Assembly: GCA_943737045.1 (NCBI GenBank)
Contig: CALSFV010000269.1
Coordinates: forward strand, 248,001-312,000
Length of the DNA: 64,000 bases
Source of the DNA: Parapristionchus giblindavisi
Taxonomy: Eukaryota; Nematoda; Chromadorea; Rhabditida; Diplogasteridae
Direction of reading: 5' to 3'
Positions 52,374-64,000 of this stretch are shown here, piece after piece. The notes below the pieces were generated by a model that worked only from the letters and a program-made list of their open reading frames with translations, had not been told where the DNA came from and searched no databases. The stretch's first letter is position 1. Each line of letters opens with the position of its first letter. The position numbers and the translations under genes are program-made.

Positions 52374-55300
52374 TCAGCATTTAATCGTTCCTCCTAACTC
52401 CGTTTTGATCAAATTAATAATTGGAGTGTAGATTTCATCGGCCGCTCGCAATCCCCAAACGTAGTCTAGGTGAGTGTAGCCGGAGAGGTGAATGTTTTGC
52501 TGAAAATGATACAGTTAAAGAATTGGATACGCGCACAGAGAAATAAATGTTAACCACGGAGAATTAAAAATGAGAAGTGTAATATTTAGCACTTCTCGAG
52601 CTCAAAAAGTGTTAAATATAACACTTCTTAGGTGTTATGCTCCGTGGATAACACTAATTTCTCTGTGTACGTCAGTTCTCTACGGCCAACAATCCCGTTC
52701 GTAGAAGATCGATGGGCGTACCTTAACGTAGTCTTTGTTCAGAGATGGTAGCAGATATCCATTGATATCTTCGGGATCGGCTAGATAGTCTTCATCCGAC
52801 CTGAAATCGATATTATTTTAATTCTGTTATTTCGAATAATAAAGAGGTACTGTATTATTGACTTTAGACCAATCAATGTTTCATTCGCTATATGCTATCG
52901 ATTGAATGCCTTCAGCGGCCGTACAAATGAAATTTTTTTGCAGACAAACATGACCTCACATACATACGTAGGAGAGGATTGTCGGCAAACGACTCCCCCT
53001 ACGCTTGTGAAGTCACGTTTGTCGGCAAACGATTTGCCAACATTCATGGATACCTATACAGTAGTATTGTATTACTGACCAATATAAGTACATATCAGTT
53101 GTAATCGTTGAGAAGTCATACGAAGGGGGAATGCTCTGAAATGGGTAGCGATGAACGATTAATGGAGTGTAAATGATTTTTATTTAAGGAATAGATGTCA
53201 TAATCGTATTATCGAATTGAGGTCAGAATCGTAATGATGAAGATATTTTTATAAATTAAATATCCCAGGCTAATAATATCTTTTACATTGTTCATGGTCA
53301 TTGATTATAAATTTTGAGCAATTGTTCATGATCACTTACCGTACCGTACTTCTGCTGGTTCTTCTTCGAAGTACCATAATCGAACCGGGATACTGTACCA
53401 GTCACAACCTTAAAGCAATATAGTTATTAAATATTCTCATAGTGAACGTTCTTACCATTTGTGCCCAATGAAGAATATTCTGGGAGGATGTTCCAGCGGG
53501 ATTGTGAGCGACGTAAACTTCAGTTCGGGTCTGATAATAGAAAAATATTAGAAAATCTTCACTATAATTCGTTCTTACAGCATTGAATTGGTCAGTAGAT
53601 TCAGGACCGAATAACAACGTCAAAAAATTATCGCATTTTTGTTCTGAAAATAATTCGGTAAAAGAATGAAAAGGACCCAAAAGCGTTATACATCGTTATA
53701 TTTGCCTTACATGCCTGCTCCGCAACCTCCTCCGCTGCGTCTCCGTCGTTACGGCGGATGTTACGGCGTACGCACGTAAGGCCAAGTAACGATGAATTAG
53801 AAATTCTTACCTCCTGTCTCAGTTCCGCAGACCCATTCCGCGATCAGTTGCATTAGATAACTGTTAGGCGTGAATTCTCTCGATCCGAAAAGGTCGTAGA
53901 ATAGCTGGAATCGGTAATTTCATTACCTAAAATGATCTTTAATCTTTCGTACTTCGACATCATCGGTTAATTTTTCCGCCACTTCGGGAAGAACTCCTTT
54001 GATATGTGCCACACTGCCAACGGGGGCTAATGCGAAGAACTTCTTGATCTGAAAACGGATCTGTTTCATGGTTCTATAAAAAACATATACCTTTTTCGAG
54101 AAAACGGGATCCATGGACAGTTTGGTGAACATGGTAAGAGTACCCTGTAATGATTAGTATAATATTAGCGTTCAAAGACCAAAGATCAAAGATCAACCTG
54201 AGAGTGTCCAATATAGTAGAGACTAGTCTGTCCTGTAGTAGTTAGCGCTTTATCGATCATAGCTTGGAGGTCATATTGAGCCATTTCATCCCAACTGAAA
54301 AAATTGTGAACGTTAGTTATTTATGAATAGTAGCACACCGGGCTGTCTCAATTAAACCATTTCTTTAGCGAAACATAGAGTTCCCATAATTAATTCATTA
54401 GCATAAGTACTTCTCTATAATTCCAAAGAATCATCCCTTATTGTTAGTCTTTCACCCCTGACAATCATCATCACACGTTTAATTGTGAATACGTATAAAT
54501 ATTATTATAATTATAAACATTTCTTTGTCTTTGTTGTTACCTGAATTCCCAGAACTTCTCATCAGTGGCATTGAGCGATACGTGATTCTAAAATGTCATA
54601 TATGCTTCATACAACAGAGGAAAAAATACATTAATTTCACCTTTGAATAAGTGTTTCCTCTTACATTTCCCAACCAAACATCGAAACCAGCATCAGCGAA
54701 CATGTACGCTGTAAATAGCTTCAAGTCAATCTTAACTTAATGCTCAGATAAGATGAAAAAGGGTATTATAATGTTTCAAGGGGGTAAATATTACTTACCT
54801 GCGGATTGATCAGGTAGATTGATCGTCCAACTGGTTCCATCGCTCTCTAGTCCATGCAGCATGAAAACAACTGGACGACATGAACCGTCTCCGTTTGGTC
54901 CTTTAAGAGATTTCATACCGTTTACCAATAAACATGAACATCAATCAATGCATCAACATCAACATCAATAAATATGAAACAATCCGCATTGAAACAATTT
55001 CTAGAACTATTTCTTCTCAAAATTTAAGTGATTTTTTTGTAAAGCTCACTGGACTAGTGTCCCTTACAATTTGTGAAATTACGAAAAAATATGAAAATAC
55101 ATTACCACTCTTTCCGTACGGTATCCTTTGTATGCCCAGAATGTAGCCATCTTCAGTGGTCGCTGTGAAATCTTCAGCCACATAGCCCCAATATCGAATC
55201 ATATCTGACTAAAAACACGGAAAATCCTCGAAGTATCACGTGTTTCCAATAAATAATAATATTATAATTACACTACCTACGTATTATGAGTTCTCCACTA

Positions 55301-55466
55301 CCTATCACACAATCAATTATACATATAATATAATAATATATAGTATAATGAACTTGGCGGAAAACTTTACATTTGAAAGAAACATTTCTGGGTCGACAAT
55401 TGGCGTCTCATGCGTGGCACTATGAACAGCTGTGGTGAAGACGATAAAGGCGATCAACAACTTCAT
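52374..55466 (-). CDS. Lipase C: secreted acid lipase (LIPL family), 15 exons
   Basis: The exons join in phase to about 406 aa. The signal peptide is [20 protein letters not shown]. Motifs in order are [60 protein letters not shown], and [32 protein letters not shown] (nucleophile Ser) is split by an intron that begins with a GATCTTTGATC tract. [34 protein letters not shown] and [19 protein letters not shown] follow. The acid is in [12 protein letters not shown] and the His in [20 protein letters not shown]. The stop follows GGTIKC. All splice sites look normal. It lies about 300 bp downstream of lipase E on the same strand, so joint transcription is possible. Introns hold a CACAGAGAAAT-ended MITE (52,548-52,665) and palindromic MITEs at 52,915-53,050 and 53,688-53,791. 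Confidence 0.9.
52548..52665. repeat. MITE with CACAGAGAAAT ends in the last lipase C intron
   Basis: The arms CACAGAGAAATAAATGTTA and CCACGGAG pair with CTCCGTGG and TAATTTCTCTGTG. The core repeats AAGTGTTAAATATAACACTT-like palindromes. Confidence 0.7.
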
Positions 55467-55766
55467 TTTCCCTGTGAATTATGAAAATTTGAACATTGGA
55501 AGATGGGAAAACCCTCAGCAAATGTATGTCGCGAATCAATGAATAGACTTAATGTTTCTGATCTGCAACGCGTGGTGATAACAAAATAATGATAACACCT
55601 ATATTTCGACCTCGTGAGGCTTTTAAATAGGAATGATAAGCGGTTTTGATTCTGTGATAAGATGTAATACTCCATACTCCATACATATTTGCAAAATACT
55701 GAACAAATTTTCCGTGTACTTCATTCAGCAGAAAAATGAAACGTAACAAAAATAAAACAGCAAAAT

Positions 55767-58700
55767 TCATTTCGATGTTACTCCGAAATCTTTTTTGATC
55801 AATTTTATTATGGGAATATAAATGTCTTCAGCTGCGCGTATTCCCCAAATGAAATGTAGGTGGCTGTAGCCTTTGAGATTGGTCACTGACTGAAAATTAC
55901 TTATTTTAGTCAATTGAAACATTTCATGGATACGGTAGTATTGTGCTAAAGTTAAAAGCACACTCCGAGCTAATTTGAACCTTTCCACTCTCAGAGTGAA
56001 CCTCAAATTTTTATTTCTTTATCTACGACAGTCCCACTTTCTTTACGAGAAATTAGCTCTGTCTTTAAGGAGCTATTACCTTTATATACTGTGGATTGAG
56101 TGATGGTAGGAAAGTTTTGTAATTATCGATTGAATCAGATAAAATGTCATCATCGGAACTGAAAATAAACCAATTCCTATTGTAGAATTTGTTTAGAAGA
56201 AAAAAGGTGTTTTTGCATTGAATCGAATTATTGAGATGCCATAGAACATAATTGATTGGTAGTGCTAGCGAAATGTCAGTGTTAACTTCACTAAGGAGAA
56301 TTTGAATGTCTATAATTTGTCATAACGCTCATTCCTTGTTCATCTACTCGTGTGTCTTGACTTTTGCAGTATCATATATCCAAAAAGATTCTCATTTATG
56401 TTCATAATCATACTTGAGTGGAATAACTCCCTGAGCTACACAGTCATTAGATGATATATGTGCATGTTTATTTATTGTCAGCGTAGTGTATTTTGTGGCT
56501 ACAATGACAATCTATTCAAGAATCACCTCGAGAACTTTTAGGCGTCATAAGTTCTCAATTTTAATCCTCGCTTTTGGCCTAATCACATAAGTTTTTGATA
56601 AATTAGTAACATAATAAAACGTAGCAATTGTCTTACATGAAGATATGCATATCGGTCGTAATTGTAGAGAAATTGAATGGAGGTGCTGCTGACTGAAATA
56701 TTTTCTTTGAAATTTTGTCCTAATATATGTTATATCATTTACTAAATTATGAAAATCGCGCGTTTGTTGGTCAATACAACATTAGACGTAGCGGCCGAAA
56801 CACCATAGGGCACATTATTAGCTAACTTATTTATTTAAAAATTACATTTACATTGCATACTTACTTATTCTTGTACATCTATTAACAATTTTAAATTAAC
56901 ATTGCATTGCTCGATTATTAGTACCAAATCGAGTAAAGTGCCAATATTTCCTTGCTCTCCACTCTCCTAATTCTCTTCCTCATTGACATTTCTTATCACC
57001 ATCCACATGGTTTCTCTTATCGTGAGCATGTGCTCGTAACCCCGATTACGATGCAGAATTGTTTCGTCAGAAAATTCGATGGACTCAAGACTGTTTACAT
57101 ACCGTTCCGTAGTGAAGTTTGTTTCCTTGCGGGCCGTAGTCAAAGAAGGACGTGACGCCATTATAAGCCAATAATGTGACATAATTAATATTCTTTTTAG
57201 CAAGACCGTGAACAGACTTCAACACCATTAAAGAGAGCGTTACCTCTCTCAATGGTTTCTACATTCTGCACACTATTTCTCTGTTCTCTAACAACGAGAA
57301 AGCATTGCGCGTCGAACAGACCATTGAGAGAGGCTACGCTCCCTTTAAGTCATGTTTCTCAATTTTTTCCCAACAATGGCTCAAGGAAGTTGTTTAAGTA
57401 CAAAAGAGGTGTAACCCACAGCACATAAGACCTGTGAAGTGATATATTCAACACTTTTGAGCTATTTTAACACCCACACTTTTTTTGCTACACTTTTTTC
57501 TCTTTTTTTAAAATAAAACCATGATATTTGTGATACCATTTGTGCCCAGTGAACAACATTCTTCCACGAGGTCCCAGATGGACTATGCGACACATACACG
57601 GGAGTTCTGCTCTGTCAATAAATTGATTTATTTTTTTAAAAATTTAAATTCAATCTTGAAAATAAAGATCTTACCATATTCAACTGACCGTTCTCATCTG
57701 GACCCGCGAACATGAACACAAATTCACTACAGATATGCACTGCAATTCCTCTTCAAATTTATCATTTTCAACAATGCATTCATTTCGAAAAATTAAATTA
57801 AATGCCGCTAATCATTACCTAGGATCTCATTAGAGCATAACGTGTGTGCCATAAGTTTTAGGAAGTTATAGTTTTCCAAGAAGCTGAACGATCCCAGCTT
57901 CTTGTATGTAGCCTAAAAGAATCGTCCATGACCGTTAATCTTTGATATTCGTTTGATATAAAATTTTAGACTTCTATCGTTTATATTTGAAGCGTTATCT
58001 CACTTCATAAAGCGGAAGATATCTAGCCAGTTTAGGCAGCAATCCCTTCATGTGCTTAAGATTGATACTCGGTGAAAGTGCGAAGAATTGCTTGATCTAT
58101 AAGATTTATGTTTTCAATTTGCAAAACAGATTTTGTACCTTCTTTCCGAATGATGGATCTACTGAAAGTTTAGCGAACATTAGCAGAGCACCCTAAGGTA
58201 TTTTAATAATTAAAAAATATATACATTTAAATATAAACTAACAAATAAACTAAATCAACTAAATAAATAAACTAAATAAACTAAATAAATAAACTAAATA
58301 AACTAAATAAATAAACTAAATAAACTAAATAAATAAACTAAATAAACTAAATAAACTAAATAAACTAAATGAACTAAATAAACTAAATAAACTAAATGAA
58401 CTAAATAAACTAAATAAACTAAATACTATACCTGTGAATGTCCTACGTAGTAGAGACTTTCCTCTCCAGTATGATCGAGTATTGTATCGATTATAGCAGG
58501 TAGATCATACAGAGCGTGTTCCACCCAACTATAAGTATTGATTGCCATCTCTGGTATTTCAAAACTAGCACTTATCATTCCCGCTTGTAGTGAACTTGCT
58601 AGTCTACTTCTAGTTAGGCGCAAGTTTACTGCGAGGAGTGTAGAATACAGTACTGTATTTCGTCAAATGTTCTTTCACTTGCAGTAAACTTATAGTCAGT

Positions 58701-59631
58701 GACGTAATTTATGTAGACTGCTAGTTGTTCCTCAATAAGCATACCTACCTGAATTCCCAGAAAAGTTGGCCGCTTACATTATAATAAGTATGATTCTGAA
58801 AGTTTTCTTATATGTCAATCCTTATGGTTACTGCTCACTCTAGAGTATGTGTTCCCTCGCACATTTCCCAGCCAGACGTCAAAACCAGCGTCGGCGAAGA
58901 GAAATGCTGCAAAGTGTGAAAATTTATTGAAGAATAAGAGCGAATGAGTTACGAGCAGATTCATTCGGAGGATTCGAAATGAAACTAGTCGAATCGCCCA
59001 CTAATCCATGCGCAAACAAGACTATCGGTCGATGTTTCTTATGTGGCCTTGAATTGTCCCTTGGAGGTGGAATCCTTTGCAGGCCCAAAATATATCCATC
59101 CTTTGTTACAACTTTGAATTCCTCAACAGGATAGCCCCAGTGAGAGATAATTTCGCTCTGAAAGCGATTAACAATTTAAATTTATTCATTATTCATTTAT
59201 CACTTGTTGTCACATTTTTTTTCAATGTATGATAAATTAAATTAAATTAAATTAAATTAAATTAAATTAAATAAATCTCTGGCAATATGCAATTCTTTGT
59301 AATGGCTCGTTAAAAAATAGTGGAAAACCGATATCGGCGACTTTCCACCCATTAAAAAATACCCGGAGAGTCGAAAATACAAACACGAAGTTCGAATTTC
59401 TGCGCGCACTAATAGGTGCGCGAATTCAAATTTCGTGTTTCCAGTTTCGACTTTCCGGGTACATTTTTAACGTGTGGAAAGTGGCCGATTTCGGTTTTAC
59501 ACTAATTTTTTTAACGAGCCATAACGGTCACTTTATCGAAACAAAATGCCTTACCGCTGTCATGTAAACTTCCGGATCAATCGCCATAATTGATGCAATA
59601 AGAATTGACAGCAGTTGAAGAATCACAGTCA
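55767..59631 (-). CDS. Lipase E: diverged secreted acid lipase (LIPL family)
   Basis: About 14 exons can be traced. The start [20 protein letters not shown] is a short signal peptide. Then come [20 protein letters not shown], an unusual [14 protein letters not shown] insertion, [51 protein letters not shown] and [37 protein letters not shown] and [20 protein letters not shown] follow. The acid region is [12 protein letters not shown], the His motif [20 protein letters not shown], and the end DFGVTSK-stop. The triad residues appear present, but exon sequences are clearly further from B-D, and the usual YW before SDED is missing. The exon near 57,098-57,190 lacks the acceptor used by its paralogs. 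An AAAAAG acceptor upstream keeps the frame and adds eight residues. Intron 1 holds the palindrome at 59,311-59,524. Confidence 0.78.
57231..57349. repeat. Palindromic GAGCGTTACCTCTCTCAATGG MITE beside a lipase E exon
   Basis: The arms close at GAGAGAGGCTACGCTCCC. The element ends within about 40 bp of the exon whose acceptor is abnormal, so its insertion may have displaced that acceptor. Confidence 0.75.
58240..58428. repeat. AAATAAACTAAATAAACT minisatellite in lipase E
   Basis: AAACTAAAT and AAATAAACT units alternate for about 190 bp in an intron close to the YVGHSQ exon. Confidence 0.9.
59311..59524. repeat. Long palindromic element with ATGGCTCGTTAAAAAA ends
   Basis: The outer arms are TGGCTCGTTAAAAAA/TTTTTTTAACGAGCCA. 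The inner arms include GAAACACGAAATTTGAATTC-like pairing (CACGAAGTTCGAATTTCTGC with its complement). It is bounded by TA. It would fold as one long hairpin in the first intron of lipase E. Confidence 0.8.
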
Positions 59632-60059
59632 TTCGTAAGTGTTCGAATTAATTAGTGAAAATATTTTTAAATTAATTGAGAAACCTTTTTAGATCGTGAA
59701 AAATGTAGCAGTTTCACACAGGGGTATGGATAAAAGTAAGGACTCAAAAAGGGTAATAGGAATGCAAAAATGAAATGAACACAGAAATGGCAAAAATGTA
59801 CGTACTGATTGATATCGGTACGTTATTATTGAGATGTTCTTCGGTCATCTAATAACACGTGTGCCATAGACCGTGCTAATAATAATATTAAGACAATAAA
59901 CAAACGAGTGGAACGCAACAATAATAATAATAACAATTGGATCATCGTTTGTGATTGGCACCCATTCACGATTTTTCAATAATAAGTGAGAAGAATTTTT
60001 ATCATTCTACTGAAAAATAAGAGCGGATCAAGATTCAACATTGCTTATTATTAGTTTCT

Positions 60060-61085
60060 CCGAAATCTCCTTTGATCAATTAAATATCAGCTGCTCCAAG
60101 TCCCCATATAAAGTTTAGATGACCGTAGCCGTTTAAATTCATCAGCGACTAAATATATTTTTGTAAAAATTTGCAAATATGCTTTAATTATACAAGTTCA
60201 TACTATGGAAAGAGCGGAATGAAAAAGATTTACTGGACATCCCACAAATCGTGAATACACAATGTAACTTTGGAAACGTATTGTGGAATGCACGACGGTA
60301 ATACGATTTCGTAATTATGGACTGGATTGGATAACATGCCACAATCAGAACTGTTATTTAGAAAAGTGCGTTTTTTGGAACCGATTGCCAGATTTTAAAA
60401 AAAAATTTATTTTAAAAATTAGACTTCTAACATGAACATTTGCATATCAGTCGCAATTGTAGAGAAATTGAACGGATAAGGAATTGACTGGAGTGTTAGA
60501 AATATAGTCTTTCATCTTCGCATTCAAAGGCACATCGGTAATTTTAAAAGCTCCGATCTAGCTACACAATCTCGCACTTGCTTTGACTGTGAGAGTATGG
60601 TCATAGTCGAGCAAATTACCTCACACCTTTCAATGGGATACATTTTTGTTCGACTCACAATTGCAGGAAAAGTATAAACTGACCCGATATTTCTGTAAAA
60701 TTGTATAAACTGACCCGAATTCGCTAAATTTTTCTTTTTCCCATTGGGAACAAAAAAACTTTATTGTTCATTGCATTCTATAATATCGTTATTGTCTTTC
60801 GTCTAAGAAACGATAAAATATTACTATTATTACTCGCGACAAATGTTTTTTTTTTGTTTTTTTTTAATCTCTAATCTCTTTTAGCTGTCTTGTTCTTTGA
60901 CATTTCTTATCACCATCCACATGGTTTCTCTTATCAAGAGCATGTGCTCGTAACCATGATTGAAATACAAACAAGTTTTCGTCAGAAAATTCTTTGGGCT
61001 CGAAGCAATTCACATAGCGTCCCATATTGAAGTTTGTTTCATCGTGGACCGTAGTCAAAGTATGAAGCTACGTCATGCAGAAATG
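60060..61085 (-). pseudogene. Lipase F: 3' remnant of a lipase E-like gene
   Basis: Only counterparts of the last four exons of lipase E remain. 61,020-61,085 reads VASYFDYGPR, stop, NKLQYGT. About 60,428-60,484 reads [18 protein letters not shown]. About 60,275-60,352 reads SDCGMLSNPVHNYEIVLPSC, with the catalytic-acid region DDD changed to DCG. 60,060-60,145 reads LNGYGHLNFIWGLGAAD then I-stop. Two in-frame stops, loss of the acid region and absence of all 5' exons mark it as dead. The intron shared with E (TTATCACCATCCACATGG at 56,995 and 60,908) shows that it arose by tandem duplication of E. Confidence 0.85.
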
Positions 61086-63230
61086 TTTGGATGGATTCAA
61101 TAAAGCATCCATTACAATGTATACAATATTAAATAAATAAAATGTAATACCTTCCAAGGATTGCCTTTGTTTGCTTTGCCTTTATTATCATTTTAAAAGT
61201 TTGCGATATAGTCCGTATAAAATGTACTTGTGTAATTACCTTCTCTAAACATAGAAACACATTGTGGCTGTGGCTGGACACTCTCGTACCAAATAAACAA
61301 GTGTATTTTATACGGTCAATTGAGAATATTGTACGCTTTAGTGTATTACGGAAAAAGAATAGGTGCTCGATAAGCTCTCAAAAAATTTTAAAGTAAAATA
61401 TCATCCATGCTCGGAAGAATGTGGATGAGATCAATGTCGTTGTACAGACTGGAGTCGAATGATAACAACAAATATAACTCTCAGAATAGTCCGTTTTTTA
61501 TGTTAAATTTATTTATCCAAATACAAATTTGGAATATTCGACGAAGCAAGCATTTTAAAACTTCACGACAGTTTAATCAGATCGTGTAACTTATCGGCAA
61601 TTACATATAAATACATAGATCATAGTTAAAGCGAGCGATACCTCTCTCAATGGTCTCTTCAACGCGCAATGCTCTCTCGTTGTTAGAGAACAAAAAAATA
61701 GTGTGCGCAATGAAGAGACCATTGAGTGAGGTAACAATCCCTTTAAACATGCACATGTACTCATGTAATGAGATGTTGACATTTTTTTGACATTGAACAA
61801 CTTTATCAGCTAATGGGTTTTTTTTGTTTCGTAGCTGGGTTGCCATGAAATTCCTCCATTCCGAACGATTGTTTCTCGAAATTTGCATGAATTGTGGAAT
61901 TATATGCTAGCAACTCAAAAGTGTTAACTAGTCGACAAAGTGAAACATACAAAACTTTTCCGCTAACCTAACAGGTAAAGGTAAAAGGTTAAGGTACAAC
62001 CCGTTATTCAAGGCACACGAAGTCCTGCGGTCTTTCAAGGCCAATTCAGTCCGGAGGGCCTAATCTCTTCTTCGGACCTACTTTACCGCGTGATCTAGTC
62101 ACTACCAATTGAAACTACCAATTAAACCTAATAAGTGTTACTAGTAATTTTCGATCTATCGCTTCTCTATCACACACAGACGTTGTTAAGAGTGATCAAC
62201 AGTCCTTTTTCATTCGCTCTCGTCTACTTCCTTCTTGATATGACTGTTATGCAGTGATAATTAATTTAATCTAATTTAATTTATCATACGTTGAATAAAT
62301 GTGACAACAAGTGATAAATAGATAGAGCGAATTACGTTTAGGCGAACGGGGGTTGGAGAGAGGGAGGGAAGGATCTCACTGCATTTGGTCGCTTCTGGGT
62401 TCAAAGATCATATCAGGTTAGATAGATCATATCAGATTAGATAAAGACGAAATAGAGTTCATTTTTTTAAACAGAGTTCAGCCAATGTAAAACGATGAAA
62501 GATCTACTGCAGATTGGAACGTCCTTGGAACGTGTTACAACCAGAACTGATTGACCATCATTTAATGACACACCCCGAGCTAATTTGAAACTCTGACAAG
62601 CTCTGTGAGCTCTGGCAATGCTACTTCTTGAGCGTTGCCAGAGCTGAGAGTATCAAACCTCAGGGTGTGCATTTAAACTATTCAGGAACTATTTATTTCA
62701 TCTAATTCGACGATTGTAATTTGATGTTTATTTTGAACTCATTGTCAGAAATATTGTGCACATTTTTAGTAGTCAAGTTAGCTCGCTCTGAGCAGTGGAT
62801 GAAAACTGATTATGAACTCCCCGAACTTATCTTTTTTTCCCATTGCACGGTCACTGTCAATGAGCACTGTTCTTGATGATTCACTAGATCTAAAATGCGC
62901 CAGTTACTTTTTATTCTTCATTTATCATCTTGTCTCGAACTCACGAGGGAACAGTCACACTTTATTGTTAGTTCTCTCAACAGTTTCATCATTGCCTTTG
63001 CTGTAAAGTCAACGACGCTCGTTCTTCTCTCAGTCTATCTCTCACTCGGTCGTTTCCTCATTCGCAAAGGTCGATCGTCTACGATGTTCATCGTCATGGC
63101 GAGTTATCATTCAATTATATTTTGCAATTTCGTATGGTTTCATTGTTTGAATATTTAAAAAAAAAATTTTTGTTTGTTTATTTACCGAACAGATTCTAAC
63201 ATTCGTATCATTATATTTTATTTAATTTTT
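61086..63230. other. Intergenic between lipase remnant and the cysteine-rich gene
   Basis: It contains the GTATAAAATGTACTTG-ended element at 61,214-61,316, the palindromic MITE 61,628-61,747 and a SINE-like fragment at 61,995-62,110. A palindrome around CTCTGGCAATGC/GCGTTGCCAGAGC lies at 62,575-62,690. The open frames 62,812-63,158 overlap each other in different frames and are not supported as genes, but an upstream exon of the next gene could lie there. Confidence 0.45.
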
Positions 63231-63243
63231 GCAGATTTCATCA

Positions 63244-64000
<757 letters not shown>

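Noticed and set aside
62812..63158. Two overlapping hydrophobic plus-strand frames before the cysteine-rich gene
   Set aside because: They are in different frames, and neither joins in phase to the exon at 63,244 through a good donor.

Overview
The window looks like nuclear DNA of a Caenorhabditis-type nematode. It is AT-rich, its genes have many small exons, most introns end in TTTCAG-like acceptors, and TTAGGC telomere-type repeats and Tc1/mariner remnants occur. Gene families that can be recognised are nematode types (SKN-1-like CNC proteins, LIPL acid lipases). The species cannot be named from the sequence alone. All gene models below are hand-spliced from reading frame, GT/AG sites, phase agreement and comparison between paralogs; none has transcript support here.

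Left part (1-7.1 kb): a minus-strand tandem cluster of three SKN-1-like genes. One is complete (4201-7078), one is a three-exon CNC-domain-only copy (3175-3651), and one is cut by the window edge (1-2181). All available basic regions are altered from the canonical SKN-1 form. From 7.37 to 17.22 kb there is a satellite of about 31 monomers of ~314 bp with higher-order repeats and a co-amplified palindromic insert. From 17.9 to 23.6 kb lies a second tandem region of ~1.26-kb units carrying a recurrent hairpin module and decayed coding-like exons.

Middle (25.6-28.2 kb): a seven-exon gene for an unrecognised small secreted protein on the minus strand.

Right part (29.3-61.1 kb): a cluster of lysosomal/gastric-type acid lipases (alpha/beta hydrolases, LIPL family). 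In order they are A (minus), B (minus), D (plus), C (minus), E (minus), and a decayed 3' remnant F (minus). B and D are near-identical copies in head-to-head inverted orientation. The 5.5-kb spacer between them holds a dead mariner, tRNA-derived repeats and interstitial TTAGGC repeats. The introns are loaded with palindromic MITEs, including families with 8-9 bp target duplications, plus LINE 3' ends and a Tc1-like end. At the right edge a cysteine-rich secreted protein gene begins on the plus strand and runs out of the window.

Overall this resembles a nematode chromosome-arm region: rapidly duplicating environmental/metabolic genes (stress transcription factor relatives, secreted lipases) embedded in satellites and non-autonomous DNA transposons.
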